DNA of 64,000 nt, taken from the NCBI GenBank assembly GCA_038213375.1, contig JBBQTB010000027.1, positions 1 to 64,000 on the forward strand, written 5' to 3'. The translations under genes were made by a program, and so were the position numbers. This document shows, piece by piece, positions 17,076 through 25,994 of the stretch. Positions within the stretch are counted from its first letter, which is position 1. Every line of letters begins with the position of its first letter. The DNA comes from JAAUTT01 sp038213375 (GTDB taxonomy: Bacteria > Bacteroidota > Bacteroidia > Bacteroidales > JAAUTT01). Under the pieces are notes generated by a model, which was not told the DNA's origin, made no database searches, and saw only the letters and a program-made list of their open reading frames with translations.

Positions 17076-18475
17076 TAGTTTATCCTTTTATCAATTACAT
17101 GTTTAACAATAATTTGATAGTTTTTATATTCTGAATCCATTAATTTTTGCAACGTCATTTTTCCTATTTCGCCTTGGTTATTAATAGCCATCGCAGCCTC
17201 AATTTGTAACTGAACATCTTCTTCCTTATCTATAACTAATTTCAAAAAATTTAAGACCGACTTGTCTGGCATTTTGCCCATTGCACGTATAATTGCCAAA
17301 CAATTTTCGTAAGTTTCGTTTTTATACAGTCGCTTTAAGTGTGGCAAAGCCTCTTTAATTTTTAGATTACCAAGTACTTTAATTGTCAAATTCCTAACTT
17401 CAGGGTCTTCATTCACCAGCATCCAAAAAAGGTTAGGATATGCCTCATTTTGTTTGAAAACATCAATCATATTTAATGCAAAAATAACCACACTCTTATT
17501 TTTAGAAAACAACCATCTGTCAAATGGAGGAATTGAAAGATTATGAAACATAATAGTTTCGTATATTGATAGTTGTTCCCATTGAGTAAATGGTTTGTCA
17601 AGATGATCGAGAAACCCAAATGCATCTTCATGATTCAAACGTACCATGGCCATTTGAGCCTCCATTCGGACAATATCATTTCTACTTAACAAGCATCTAA
17701 TAATCTCAACATTAGCATCCTTTATATCCATAAAAGCTAATTCCCGAAAACCTTTCACTTTCACATGCCATCTTCTGCTATAAGCCTTTCCCAATGAGTC
17801 TTTATCGAGTTTTAGATTTAAAAATAAGGTTCTTAACTTATCTTTAGCTGCACCGGTTAGATTGATACTTAAATCAATCATTTGATCTATTAGCAGCATT
17901 CTATTAAAATCGGATGCCGCAATTTTTTCAATTTCCAAAGGAACATTGGATATTATTTCTTCAGAAAACAGATAATCGACCAATAGACTTTGGTATTTCT
18001 CCCGTAAATTTTGCTTTTTGCTCTCCCCTGATTCCATCCTTCTGCGATTAATTAAAATAATTAAGAGAATAAGAAGCATTGAACCCAAAAAATAAACAAT
18101 CAGATATGTTAACGACTTTATTAGTATATTAGGCTTATCAAAATTGAAATAAAAAACGAAATTTCTAAAATTTGTGCGTTTTCCCTGAATTTCTTTCAGT
18201 TGAAATTTAATATAAGTTGAAGTAGGATTAATAAGGGAGGCTTTTTCATAAAAACGTTTTGCCCTACGATAAAACCCTATGCGATAAGCTTTATCTGCTT
18301 TACTAAGAATTCGCTCATATTCAGAACCATATGATTGATATAAATCAGTATCCTGATTAACAGTTAATTGTGCATTATTAATAATCTCTGAAGTATTTGC
18401 AAGTGTCTGATTATTAATCAAGCCTTCAAAAAGGATTAGAAAAATAAATAAATATTTTACTCTACAAATGATCAT
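17075..18475 (-). CDS. membrane protein with TPR-like and HEAT-repeat regions
   Basis: A 466-residue protein with a signal peptide (YLFIFLILFEGLINNQTLA), a periplasmic TPR-like helical stretch (YRIGFYRRAKRFYEKASLI), a membrane helix around 120-145 (SLTYLIVYFLGSMLLILLII) and a large cytoplasmic part. The second half consists of HEAT-like repeats (VRMEAQMAMVRLNHEDAFGF, PEVRNLTIKVLGNLKIKEAL, ENCLAIIRAMGKMPDKSVL). It directly precedes and overlaps the glycosyltransferase by one base. HEAT arrays bind proteins, so a scaffold or regulator of the synthase is the natural inference. I know no characterised equivalent. Confidence 0.8.
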   Translation of the reverse strand: MIICRVKYLFIFLILFEGLINNQTLANTSEIINNAQLTVNQDTDLYQSYGSEYERILSKADKAYRIGFYRRAKRFYEKASLINPTSTYIKFQLKEIQGKRTNFRNFVFYFNFDKPNILIKSLTYLIVYFLGSMLLILLIILINRRRMESGESKKQNLREKYQSLLVDYLFSEEIISNVPLEIEKIAASDFNRMLLIDQMIDLSINLTGAAKDKLRTLFLNLKLDKDSLGKAYSRRWHVKVKGFRELAFMDIKDANVEIIRCLLSRNDIVRMEAQMAMVRLNHEDAFGFLDHLDKPFTQWEQLSIYETIMFHNLSIPPFDRWLFSKNKSVVIFALNMIDVFKQNEAYPNLFWMLVNEDPEVRNLTIKVLGNLKIKEALPHLKRLYKNETYENCLAIIRAMGKMPDKSVLNFLKLVIDKEEDVQLQIEAAMAINNQGEIGKMTLQKLMDSEYKNYQIIVKHVIDKRIN

Positions 18476-18553
18476 TATTGATTTTTAACACGCATATGAT
18501 TCTTCAATTTTTTCGCCGAAATACGATATTGTCTTACTAAATGATTGCTTATT

Positions 18554-18925
18554 TTAGTTTTTCCCCTTCATAAGTAACCGCTTAATGCGCAATGATAATT
18601 CTTCGGGGCTGAATGGTTTTGTTATATAATCATCTGCACCAAGTTCAAATGCATGTAAAACAGTGTCTTCAAGTCCTACACGAGTTAGCATTACAATTGG
18701 TATATTACTTTTTAATACATTTCTTACATGGCTTATCAGTTCCAATCCGCTGGTTAATGGCATATGTAAATCCGTTAATAACAGATCAATACCCAAGTTA
18801 TCATTGAGAAAGTCAATAGCTTGTTTTCCATCAAGTGCAGTAATAGTCTCATAGCCTTCGTTTTTGAGTTTATGTTCCAAAGCTTTGAGAGTCATCAGGT
18901 CATCTTCACAAATTAATATTTTCAT
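18554..18925 (-). CDS. single-domain response regulator
   Basis: A 123-residue receiver with no output domain. Acidic pocket Asp8/Asp9, phosphorylation site Asp52 (LLTDLHMP), Thr81 and Lys103 (TKPFS) are all present. Being output-free, it must act by docking on another protein or by passing phosphate on. It lies between the HEAT/glycosyltransferase pair and an Hpt protein gene on the same strand, which suggests a phosphorelay step or direct control of the membrane complex. Confidence 0.92.
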   Translation of the reverse strand: MKILICEDDLMTLKALEHKLKNEGYETITALDGKQAIDFLNDNLGIDLLLTDLHMPLTSGLELISHVRNVLKSNIPIVMLTRVGLEDTVLHAFELGADDYITKPFSPEELSLRIKRLLMKGKN

Positions 18926-18964
18926 ATTGAATAGGTTTAATTATTATCAAAGCAAATTAAAGAC

Positions 18965-19348
18965 TTATAAAGTAAAATCATTTTTAAGATCATGAATTAT
19001 AATGCTACAACCTTCTTCAAGGCGATTAAGTAAATCGGGTATTTGCTCTGTTTGTTTTTGGTATGTCCCTAGATTCTCAATTTTAATGGCGATGACCCTA
19101 AGATCATCCAATTCTAAAAAAACCAAATTCGATGCAAATCTATGAGCTTCTGCACCAACTAAAATCCATTCCTTTTTTAACACTAACTGCCGAATTTGAT
19201 ACAACTCTTTCGGTACATTTGATATAAAAGTTTGAATCATATCTTTTATAAAATCAGTATCTCCATCTGAAATGCTATTTAAATAATTTAAACTATATTT
19301 CTCTTTAATCATACTTTCATTTTCAAATACTGATACATTGAGAACCAT
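18965..19348 (-). CDS. Hpt-domain phosphotransfer protein
   Basis: A small helical protein of 127 residues that fits a histidine phosphotransfer domain: helices around DTDFIKDMIQTFISNVPKEL, then the phospho-acceptor region EAHRFASN with His69, then a downstream helix ending ENLG. The usual lysine two residues after the histidine is replaced (HRFAS instead of HxLKG). I take the ATG at 19346-19348, two bases after the stop of the upstream gene; an in-frame ATG at 19393 would overlap that gene by 44 bases. With the neighbouring receiver it could form a phosphorelay, but no histidine kinase is in the cluster. Confidence 0.75.
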   Translation of the reverse strand: MVLNVSVFENESMIKEKYSLNYLNSISDGDTDFIKDMIQTFISNVPKELYQIRQLVLKKEWILVGAEAHRFASNLVFLELDDLRVIAIKIENLGTYQKQTEQIPDLLNRLEEGCSIIIHDLKNDFTL

Positions 19349-19349
19349 A

Positions 19350-20513
19350 CTAATTGCTAATTTTTCGTTTTTTATCTTGAACATTTTTTTCAATAATATG
19401 ACCTATTAAAGGTACATAGAATCTCCAATAAAATGCTTTTTTTGAACTGGAGTTTTTTAAATAAAAAGTTTTGGCAAGCCACGGGAATCCCATAAAATAT
19501 GATGAATAGTAAGATAATGACAAATCAGAAAAATCACCGGAAAAATAGTAGAATTTGTATCTGTCAAGATGTTCTATTACAGCTGGAAATCCAGCTGGAA
19601 TTTTTTCTTTTTTAAGCAATGCTATACCAGCTTCAGAAAGAGGCAATTGAAATTTGGAAACAACCTTGTTTGTTTTACCGGGTGCGATGATATCAAACCA
19701 AAAAGTATAATTCTGAATCCCGGGTAATTCATATTCTTTTTGGCCATAGCTGTCTGTAATTATCTGAGGATATTCGCTTGTTAGATGAATTTTATTCTCA
19801 AGTACTAAAATATTACCCTTTTCATGGATTAGAATTATCCCCGAATTGTCGAAATCCCATTTTTTCAAGTACTTCTGTTCATACAAATCAATAACCCATC
19901 GTGGCAAATTCGGGTTTGTGGATTGTAAAGATTTAAAGTAACTCCCGGTCCAACCACTCCAATAAAAATCAAAAAGGTTTTCTGTTTTATTTCTGACCAA
20001 ATCAGATGTTGGAGAACCTAACATATTAAATTCAGAAATGATGAGTTTATTTTTCCGCCGCATTTCATTCAAAAGAAGGTAGTCATTCTGGTTTAACCCA
20101 CCATACATTAACGGTGAATGAAATTTGTCAGGTGGTCTATGATACCAATCCTCATAAGAAACCCCATATGAATCAGCATAATACATAAAATCAATGTCGT
20201 CAGTTATCCCAAGTATTTCGTATAAACGTAAGCTTTTAATTTTATATAAGGTATTATCCTCTCCTTCAACTGGATGAAATCCATAGTAATCCTTTTTAAA
20301 AGAATAAGATTGCCCTGCCTTATTAATAATTTTATGGTAGTTTAAAAGCCAAAAGAATGCTTTATGCTCACTATAAGTATTATCAGGTACTGTTTTATCT
20401 AATACATACACACTATAAACCTTATCTACCTGCAAAAACCAAAAGGCAAAACTTACAATTATAACCGGAATTAGTATATAAAATAGAACCTTAAAAATAT
20501 TAATTCCTTTCAT
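19350..20513 (-). CDS. membrane-anchored protein of unknown function in the glycosyltransferase cluster
   Basis: A 387-residue protein with one N-terminal membrane helix (FKVLFYILIPVIIVSFAFWF) and a long extracytoplasmic domain rich in Tyr, Trp and Asp. Segments such as FMYYADSYGVSYEDWYHRPP and LIISEFNMLGSPTSDLVRNK recall the style of carbohydrate-active or GATase-like barrels, but I recognise no family and claim no activity. Its stop is two bases before the Hpt start, so it belongs to the same transcription unit. By position it may act on the polymer made by the glycosyltransferase. Confidence 0.6.
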   Translation of the reverse strand: MKGINIFKVLFYILIPVIIVSFAFWFLQVDKVYSVYVLDKTVPDNTYSEHKAFFWLLNYHKIINKAGQSYSFKKDYYGFHPVEGEDNTLYKIKSLRLYEILGITDDIDFMYYADSYGVSYEDWYHRPPDKFHSPLMYGGLNQNDYLLLNEMRRKNKLIISEFNMLGSPTSDLVRNKTENLFDFYWSGWTGSYFKSLQSTNPNLPRWVIDLYEQKYLKKWDFDNSGIILIHEKGNILVLENKIHLTSEYPQIITDSYGQKEYELPGIQNYTFWFDIIAPGKTNKVVSKFQLPLSEAGIALLKKEKIPAGFPAVIEHLDRYKFYYFSGDFSDLSLSYYSSYFMGFPWLAKTFYLKNSSSKKAFYWRFYVPLIGHIIEKNVQDKKRKISN

Positions 20514-20651
20514 GGATTGACCAGACTATTAAAATGAAACATAGAATTATATGTAGTAATTATAATGTAATTCTTAAACAAAATTACTTAAACCTAAAAG
20601 TAAGAAATAATTGTCAATCTGATGGGATAATTTTTTATCTATCAAACAATA

Positions 20652-21356
20652 TTATTCTATAAATTTGTAGCCAATCCCTTTTATTGTTCTAATATATTTA
20701 TCACCAATTTTTTCACGAAGTTTTCGAATATGGACGTCAATGGTTCTGTCTCCAACAATAACATTGTCACCCCATATTGCATTAAATATGTCGTCTCTGG
20801 TAAAAACTTTATCGGGTTTTGAAATTAGAAGCGAAAGCAATTCAAATTCCTTTCGGGGAAGTACAAGTTCTTCCTTTCCCTTCATTACCACATACCGTTC
20901 TTTATCAATAACCAATTCTTTACTTTCATTTTGGCTGCCTTTGGTTTCAGATAAGCCTATATTGCCATGACTGATTGATTCGTAACGTTTAAGTAAGGCT
21001 TTGATTCTGCTTTGAAGAACTTTAGGTTTTATGGGTTTTGCAATGTAATCGTCTGCACCTGCATCAAAGCCTGCAATTTGTGAATAATCTTCCGACCGGG
21101 CTGTTAAAAAAGCAATAATGGTATTTTGGAGTTCAGGAAAAGAACGAAGTTCTCCACAAATCTCAACTCCGTCCATCTCGGGCATCATCACATCAAGTAA
21201 AATAAGTTGAGGAATAATTGCACAGGCTATTTTTATTGCTTCTTTGCCAGTATTGGCCATAAATACCTCATAACCTTCTTTCCTGAGATTATACGATAAA
21301 AATTCCAATATATCAGGTTCATCATCAACAAGCAATATCTTAAAAGCGTCTTTCAT
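20652..21356 (-). CDS. OmpR/PhoB-type response regulator
   Basis: A 234-residue two-domain regulator. The receiver has Asp11/Asp12, phosphorylation site Asp55 (LLDVMMPEMDG), Thr85 and Lys107. A winged-helix DNA-binding domain fills residues 135-234 (LVLPRKEFELLSLLISKPDK, then RTIDVHIRKLREKIG). No partner histidine kinase lies next to it, so it is an orphan in this window. It is separated from the membrane protein gene by 138 bases and is followed upstream by a palindromic intergenic element, so it is probably its own unit. Confidence 0.93.
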   Translation of the reverse strand: MKDAFKILLVDDEPDILEFLSYNLRKEGYEVFMANTGKEAIKIACAIIPQLILLDVMMPEMDGVEICGELRSFPELQNTIIAFLTARSEDYSQIAGFDAGADDYIAKPIKPKVLQSRIKALLKRYESISHGNIGLSETKGSQNESKELVIDKERYVVMKGKEELVLPRKEFELLSLLISKPDKVFTRDDIFNAIWGDNVIVGDRTIDVHIRKLREKIGDKYIRTIKGIGYKFIE

Positions 21357-21374
21357 ACAAAATATATAATATTA

Positions 21375-21407
21375 ATTACTAAGTACTTGGTAATAAGTAT
21401 TTAGTAA
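21375..21407. repeat. intergenic palindrome related to the one at 14216
   Basis: TTACTAAGTACTT pairs with AAGTATTTAGTAA (one G-U) around a GGTAAT loop. The ACTAAGTACTT arm is identical to an arm of the hairpin at 14235-14245. It lies between the DUF4301 gene and the response regulator and may terminate DUF4301. Confidence 0.55.
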
Positions 21408-21419
21408 TAAAAAGGTAGT

Positions 21420-22934
21420 TTATTGATGTTCTTTGCGAAGCAAATCATTAATAGTTTTTACAGGATTAAAAGTCATCATGGGTACTTCAACAAAAATTGT
21501 ATTCCAAAATGCCATAGACCCGTTCCACAATCCGGGTAATTCAAGTGCTTTCAATGCTTTACCATCTTTGGACTTAATAGAAATAAAACCAGTTTCAGGG
21601 TCGCGGAATTGCAACAAATTAAATTTTTCACCTTTATAATTCCGGATGGTAATTACTAAATCAACAGGATTAAAATGGGTAGCTTTTTTAAATATTTCTT
21701 TTTGTGTGTGGTCATCCGGATTAACCTGTGAACTTTCCAATATCTGAAGCGAACGTGACCCATCATCTGACTTTACCCAATAGGGTCCACCACCGGGTTC
21801 ACCTTCGTTTTTAACCATGCCACAAATACGAATCGGACGATTTAATACATTAAATAATAATTTAGTTTTTTCTGAATGAGAAAAATCAGAAAATGTCGGA
21901 GAAAAATGATAGCCTAATTTCGACTCAATAAACGAAATAATTTCAGCATTTGTATTTTCATCTGATCCTGATTCTATTTTTTCTAAATAAGTAAATACCT
22001 GTTTTTGAAGTTTTAGTAACAACCCTGCCAGAGCCTTTTTATACGTTACTGTCTGCAGTTTTAATCGATCCGGCACTACATTATCGATGTTCTTAATAAA
22101 AACAACGTCGCTATCCAAATCATTCAAATTTTCAAGTAAAGCACCATGGCCACCTGGCCGAAACAATAAATTGCCATCATTATTCAAAAATGGCTGATTG
22201 TTTTCATCGACAGCAATTGTATCTGTTGAAGGTTTTTGAATAGAAAAGGATATATCATATTTAATGTCAAACATCTTTTCATATTCCTTTGTAACCAATT
22301 GAATCAATTCAGTAAATGGTTTCAAGTGTTCGGGTGAAACTGTAAAATGAATCTTTACTGTATCATCGGAATTTTTTGAATACAAAGCTCCTTCAACCAA
22401 ATGTTCTTCAACAGCTGTTCTATTCCAATGATCGTAATTATGGAATTTCAATAAGCCTTTAGGCAGATTGCCATAATTTAAGCCCTCTTCATTGAGAATA
22501 TAATTGATAATTATTTGATATTGATCATTTTTTAACAAAACGTTAATATCTTGTCCGTTTTGGCGGATTTTTTCAACCAAGTCAGGGTAAAATGCAAAAG
22601 AATCCAATTTTTTAAAAACCTGAAGTACATCCAAAGAAAGTTCGCTTCCGGGAATTTTGGTAAGGGATTCGAAAAGTGATTTAAACATACGTGTTGCTGC
22701 ACCCGAAGCTGGAACGAATTTTACAATTTGTTTATCACAAATATCTGCTTCATAACTTCTTATTAATTCATCTAATACTGCATGATTTAGCAATTCTATT
22801 CCATCTCCTGGAATGGCGGCCCTCACGATATTTAAATAAGTAAAGTCTTTTTTAAAGAAATCGATTTGACCACTTACCTGATCGTGAGTGATTCCCTTTT
22901 GATGTATCTGTAGTAGTTCAGTTGTCGAGAACAT
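21420..22934 (-). CDS. DUF4301 family protein
   Basis: A 504-residue cytoplasmic protein of the Bacteroidetes-specific DUF4301 family. Recognisable segments include VKFVPASGAATRMFK near 80, NNDGNLLFRPGGHGALLENL near 240-260 and ICGMVKNEGEPGGGPYWVKS near 370-390. The PxSGAATRMFK and RPGGHGALL segments look like a nucleotide- or sugar-phosphate-binding pattern of nucleotidyltransferases, but no reaction has been shown that I know of. The start is the ATG at 22932-22934 rather than a TTG two codons earlier. Both neighbours are separated by short gaps, with indolepyruvate oxidoreductase genes upstream. Confidence 0.85.
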   Translation of the reverse strand: MFSTTELLQIHQKGITHDQVSGQIDFFKKDFTYLNIVRAAIPGDGIELLNHAVLDELIRSYEADICDKQIVKFVPASGAATRMFKSLFESLTKIPGSELSLDVLQVFKKLDSFAFYPDLVEKIRQNGQDINVLLKNDQYQIIINYILNEEGLNYGNLPKGLLKFHNYDHWNRTAVEEHLVEGALYSKNSDDTVKIHFTVSPEHLKPFTELIQLVTKEYEKMFDIKYDISFSIQKPSTDTIAVDENNQPFLNNDGNLLFRPGGHGALLENLNDLDSDVVFIKNIDNVVPDRLKLQTVTYKKALAGLLLKLQKQVFTYLEKIESGSDENTNAEIISFIESKLGYHFSPTFSDFSHSEKTKLLFNVLNRPIRICGMVKNEGEPGGGPYWVKSDDGSRSLQILESSQVNPDDHTQKEIFKKATHFNPVDLVITIRNYKGEKFNLLQFRDPETGFISIKSKDGKALKALELPGLWNGSMAFWNTIFVEVPMMTFNPVKTINDLLRKEHQ

Positions 22935-22998
22935 AGGCAACGTTGTTTGATTAATTCAATAAAATTAGAAAAATCTTTGGTTTTTCAAAAATAGATTT

Positions 22999-23583
22999 TT
23001 AATGACAAAGTTTAGCATATTCCTTTCCAATTTGCATCGCTTTAAGGTTGAGTTCAACAATTTCGATACCCTTTGATTCAAAAATTGTCCTTATACCTTT
23101 TTCAATGGATGATTCCGAAATAGAAAGAAAAGGTACTGACGCACCAAGCATCACCATGTTTGAAGCTTTTATGGAACCAACTTCGTGCGCCATTTGATCC
23201 GCATCAATAAATACTCTACGCGGCAACTCACTTATAATTTGAATTAATTTATCGTAATCGGGATAATTAGTAATGTTTTCAAATGGTTTTGTGTTGGTAA
23301 TCACCCATCCTGAAGAAGACAAATAAGGTAGATATCGTAGTGATTCCATTGGCTCAACCGATATAATCAAATCTGCTGAGCCATGTGGAATAAGGTCGGA
23401 TGAAATAGGACTAGATGAAATACGAAGATGTGACATTACAGCACCCCCCCGCTGGCTCATACCATGAACTTCTGATTGTTTGATTTGCAGATTGTTAAAT
23501 AAGGCTGCCTGTCCGATAGCAGCTGCAATGGATAATATGCCTTGTCCGCCGACTCCGGCTAAAATTATATCGATTTTTGTCAT
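22999..23583 (-). CDS. iorB: indolepyruvate:ferredoxin oxidoreductase, beta subunit
   Basis: The 194-residue gamma/beta-type subunit of the 2-oxoacid:ferredoxin oxidoreductases. It starts with the family motif ILAGVGGQGILSIAAAIGQA and continues EVHGMSQRGGAVMSHLR. With IorA it oxidatively decarboxylates aryl pyruvates (indolepyruvate, phenylpyruvate) to aryl-acetyl-CoA, reducing ferredoxin. The gene follows iorA by 80 bases in the same direction. Given the ptb-buk-type kinases in the window, aryl-acetyl-CoA could also be used to make ATP. Confidence 0.93.
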   Translation of the reverse strand: MTKIDIILAGVGGQGILSIAAAIGQAALFNNLQIKQSEVHGMSQRGGAVMSHLRISSSPISSDLIPHGSADLIISVEPMESLRYLPYLSSSGWVITNTKPFENITNYPDYDKLIQIISELPRRVFIDADQMAHEVGSIKASNMVMLGASVPFLSISESSIEKGIRTIFESKGIEIVELNLKAMQIGKEYAKLCH

Positions 23584-23663
23584 GAATTCTGGTTAATAGT
23601 TCAGTTTTACAGGCTATAATGTAACACACTAGATACTAATTACTTGTTACTAATTACAATTTT

Positions 23664-25250
23664 TTAATTTCTATGTTTCCTAACCGCTGATTGAATACAT
23701 TCCCGTTGTGATATAATCACTGAAACACCAATGTATTCTATTTCACTGGCAATAACTTTCACGTTTTCGACATGATTTTTTTTCAAAGGAATGATTACTT
23801 TCAAATGATCTGGTTCAACTCCAAGTCCGAGACAAATTTTTTCCAGTTTTCCGGTAGCAGCAGATTGCTGTCCACCTGTCATTCCGGTAGTTTCATTGTC
23901 GGAAATAATTATAGTAACCGGTGAATTTTCCAAAATTGCGTCCAATAATCCCGTCATCCCCGAATGTGTAAATGTTGAATCACCAATTACTGCAATTGCA
24001 GGAATTAAACCGGCATCTGCTGCACCAATAGCCATAGTAATTGAGGCTCCCATGTCTACGCAAGTATTAATTGCATTAAAAGGAGGCAACACCCCAAGTG
24101 TGTAACATCCAATATCAGAGAATACACGGCCTGCAGAATAAGGATGAATAGCTTCATTAAGAGCAAGTAATGTGTCAATATGGCTGCAACCTTTGCAAAG
24201 AGCCGGTGGCCGGTTAACAACAACAGAAGGAATTGGTATGGATTCCGGCAAAGGCAATCCCAAAGCCTTAGCAACTATCGATGGGTTTAATTCACCATCG
24301 CGGGGAATATCTCCGCTAAGCCTCCCTTTTATTAAATAATCATGGTCGATTAAACCTTTGAGCTGTTCTTCAATAATTGGATACCCTTCCTCGAATACCA
24401 TAATAGTTTTACAAACTGAAGTAATCCTATCGATTATTTTTTTGGGAACAGGGTATTGAGAAATTTTTAGAACAGGATATTTCAGATTGGCTGAATCGAC
24501 ACATTCCTGAACATAATTATGTGCGATGCCACATGCAATGATTCCAATCTGATGATTTTCGCCAGCTTTAAAGGAATTAAACAGTGATGAATGCGACATA
24601 TCTTCAAAAATGGATTGTGAAGCAAGTAACTTCTTATATTTCACTTTGGCCATAGCCGGTAAAAGGAAGAATTGTAGAGGATCTCCAGGCAAAATAACTG
24701 AGTTTTGTTTCTTTTTTTCAGTTCTAACTATTCCAGTCCTTGAATGAGCCAGTCTGGTTGTAATTCGAACTAATACAGGGACTTTATATTTTTCCGACAA
24801 GTCAAATCCATAACCAACCATATCATAGGCTTCCTGTTGGTTTGAAGGTTCCAAAACAGGAATTAGGGCAAACTTACCAAAAAATCGCGAATCCTGCTCA
24901 TTTTGAGATGAATGCATTGATGGATCGTCGGCTGAAACCACAATTAAGCCACCGTTTACTCCTGTTAATGCTGAATTCATAAATGGATCGGCTGCAACGT
25001 TTAAGCCCACATGTTTCATACAAACAATGGACCGTTTGCCAGCATATGACATACCCAAAGCAGTTTCCATTGCGGTTTTCTCGTTTGTGGACCACGAGCA
25101 ATGAACTTTGTCATTTATAGCTTCGGTATTTCGTTGCACATATTCCATGATTTCAGTGGAAGGGGTTCCGGGATAAGCATATATTCCGGAAATCCCTGAA
25201 TCAATGGCTGCTTGCGCAATAGCCTCATTTCCAAGTAAAAGTTGTTGCAT
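23664..25250 (-). CDS. iorA: indolepyruvate:ferredoxin oxidoreductase, alpha subunit without ferredoxin domain
   Basis: A 528-residue TPP enzyme subunit. The N-terminal pyrimidine-binding half has GIYAYPGTPSTEIMEYVQ and SWSTNEKTAMETALGMSYAG; the TPP domain has PALCKGCSH, GDSTFTHSGMTGLLDAI and DNETTGMTGGQ. Characterised IorA proteins are longer and end in two 4Fe-4S ferredoxin motifs. This one stops at QSAVRKHRN, with no cysteine clusters after and 80 bases of non-coding DNA before iorB, so the domain is missing rather than frameshifted. Electrons must leave through another protein or cluster. Confidence 0.92.
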   Translation of the reverse strand: MQQLLLGNEAIAQAAIDSGISGIYAYPGTPSTEIMEYVQRNTEAINDKVHCSWSTNEKTAMETALGMSYAGKRSIVCMKHVGLNVAADPFMNSALTGVNGGLIVVSADDPSMHSSQNEQDSRFFGKFALIPVLEPSNQQEAYDMVGYGFDLSEKYKVPVLVRITTRLAHSRTGIVRTEKKKQNSVILPGDPLQFFLLPAMAKVKYKKLLASQSIFEDMSHSSLFNSFKAGENHQIGIIACGIAHNYVQECVDSANLKYPVLKISQYPVPKKIIDRITSVCKTIMVFEEGYPIIEEQLKGLIDHDYLIKGRLSGDIPRDGELNPSIVAKALGLPLPESIPIPSVVVNRPPALCKGCSHIDTLLALNEAIHPYSAGRVFSDIGCYTLGVLPPFNAINTCVDMGASITMAIGAADAGLIPAIAVIGDSTFTHSGMTGLLDAILENSPVTIIISDNETTGMTGGQQSAATGKLEKICLGLGVEPDHLKVIIPLKKNHVENVKVIASEIEYIGVSVIISQRECIQSAVRKHRN

Positions 25251-25314
25251 ATTTTATATTAAGTCGTATATATCAAGTTATACATGTTTACACATGTTCA
25301 ATTTTTTCATTTAA

Positions 25315-25725
25315 TTAACTATAAATAGTGATTGTAATGTCACGCACGCCTCCATTATTTCGAAATTCACAGAGGTAAATGCCCTGCCACACACCTAAGT
25401 TTAACCGACCATTTGTGATGGGAATTGTAAGAGATTGACCGAGCAACGTACTTTTAACATGTGCTGGCAAATCATCATAACCTTCCAAAGTATGCAAGTA
25501 GTAGGCTTGATTTTCAGGAATAAGAATGTTAAATACTTTCTCGAAATCACCTCTTACAGAGGCATCAGCATTTTCATTGATGGTAATGGCCGCTGATGTA
25601 TGTTTAATAAAAATATTTAACAACCCCATCTGGGGCAATGGAGGTAAACGTTGTTCAATTATCCTGGTAATAATATGAAAACCGCGTTTGTATTCCGGTA
25701 ATTTTATTTCAAGTTGATGAATCAT
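25315..25725 (-). CDS. YjbQ/UPF0047 family protein
   Basis: A 136-residue protein of the YjbQ family, whose members have weak thiamine-phosphate synthase activity in vitro. The signature segments FIKHTSAAITINENAD near 40-55 and GRLNLGVWQGIYLCEFR near 106-122 are clear. The physiological role is unsettled in the family. It is followed by iorA 64 bases downstream on the same strand and may be co-transcribed with it. Confidence 0.9.
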   Translation of the reverse strand: MIHQLEIKLPEYKRGFHIITRIIEQRLPPLPQMGLLNIFIKHTSAAITINENADASVRGDFEKVFNILIPENQAYYLHTLEGYDDLPAHVKSTLLGQSLTIPITNGRLNLGVWQGIYLCEFRNNGGVRDITITIYS

Positions 25726-25994
25726 TGTTGAAATTTTTTAAAATTTCAAATTTCAAGCAAAAATATACTATTTTCCATTGGAAAACGTATTGATCCGGAG
25801 ATTATTTGACATTAAAACAAACCCTCACTTAAGTAATATTATGATATAGATTGATTCTGACGCTTAAATTTTTACCAGACTATTATTAAACTTTGAGATG
25901 TTTTGTAAATTTGATACGAAAAATATACTTTTCAGAGAGTTTTACAATTAAAAAAATGTAATTTCGCCGCCATTTCATAACAGCAAAATATTAG

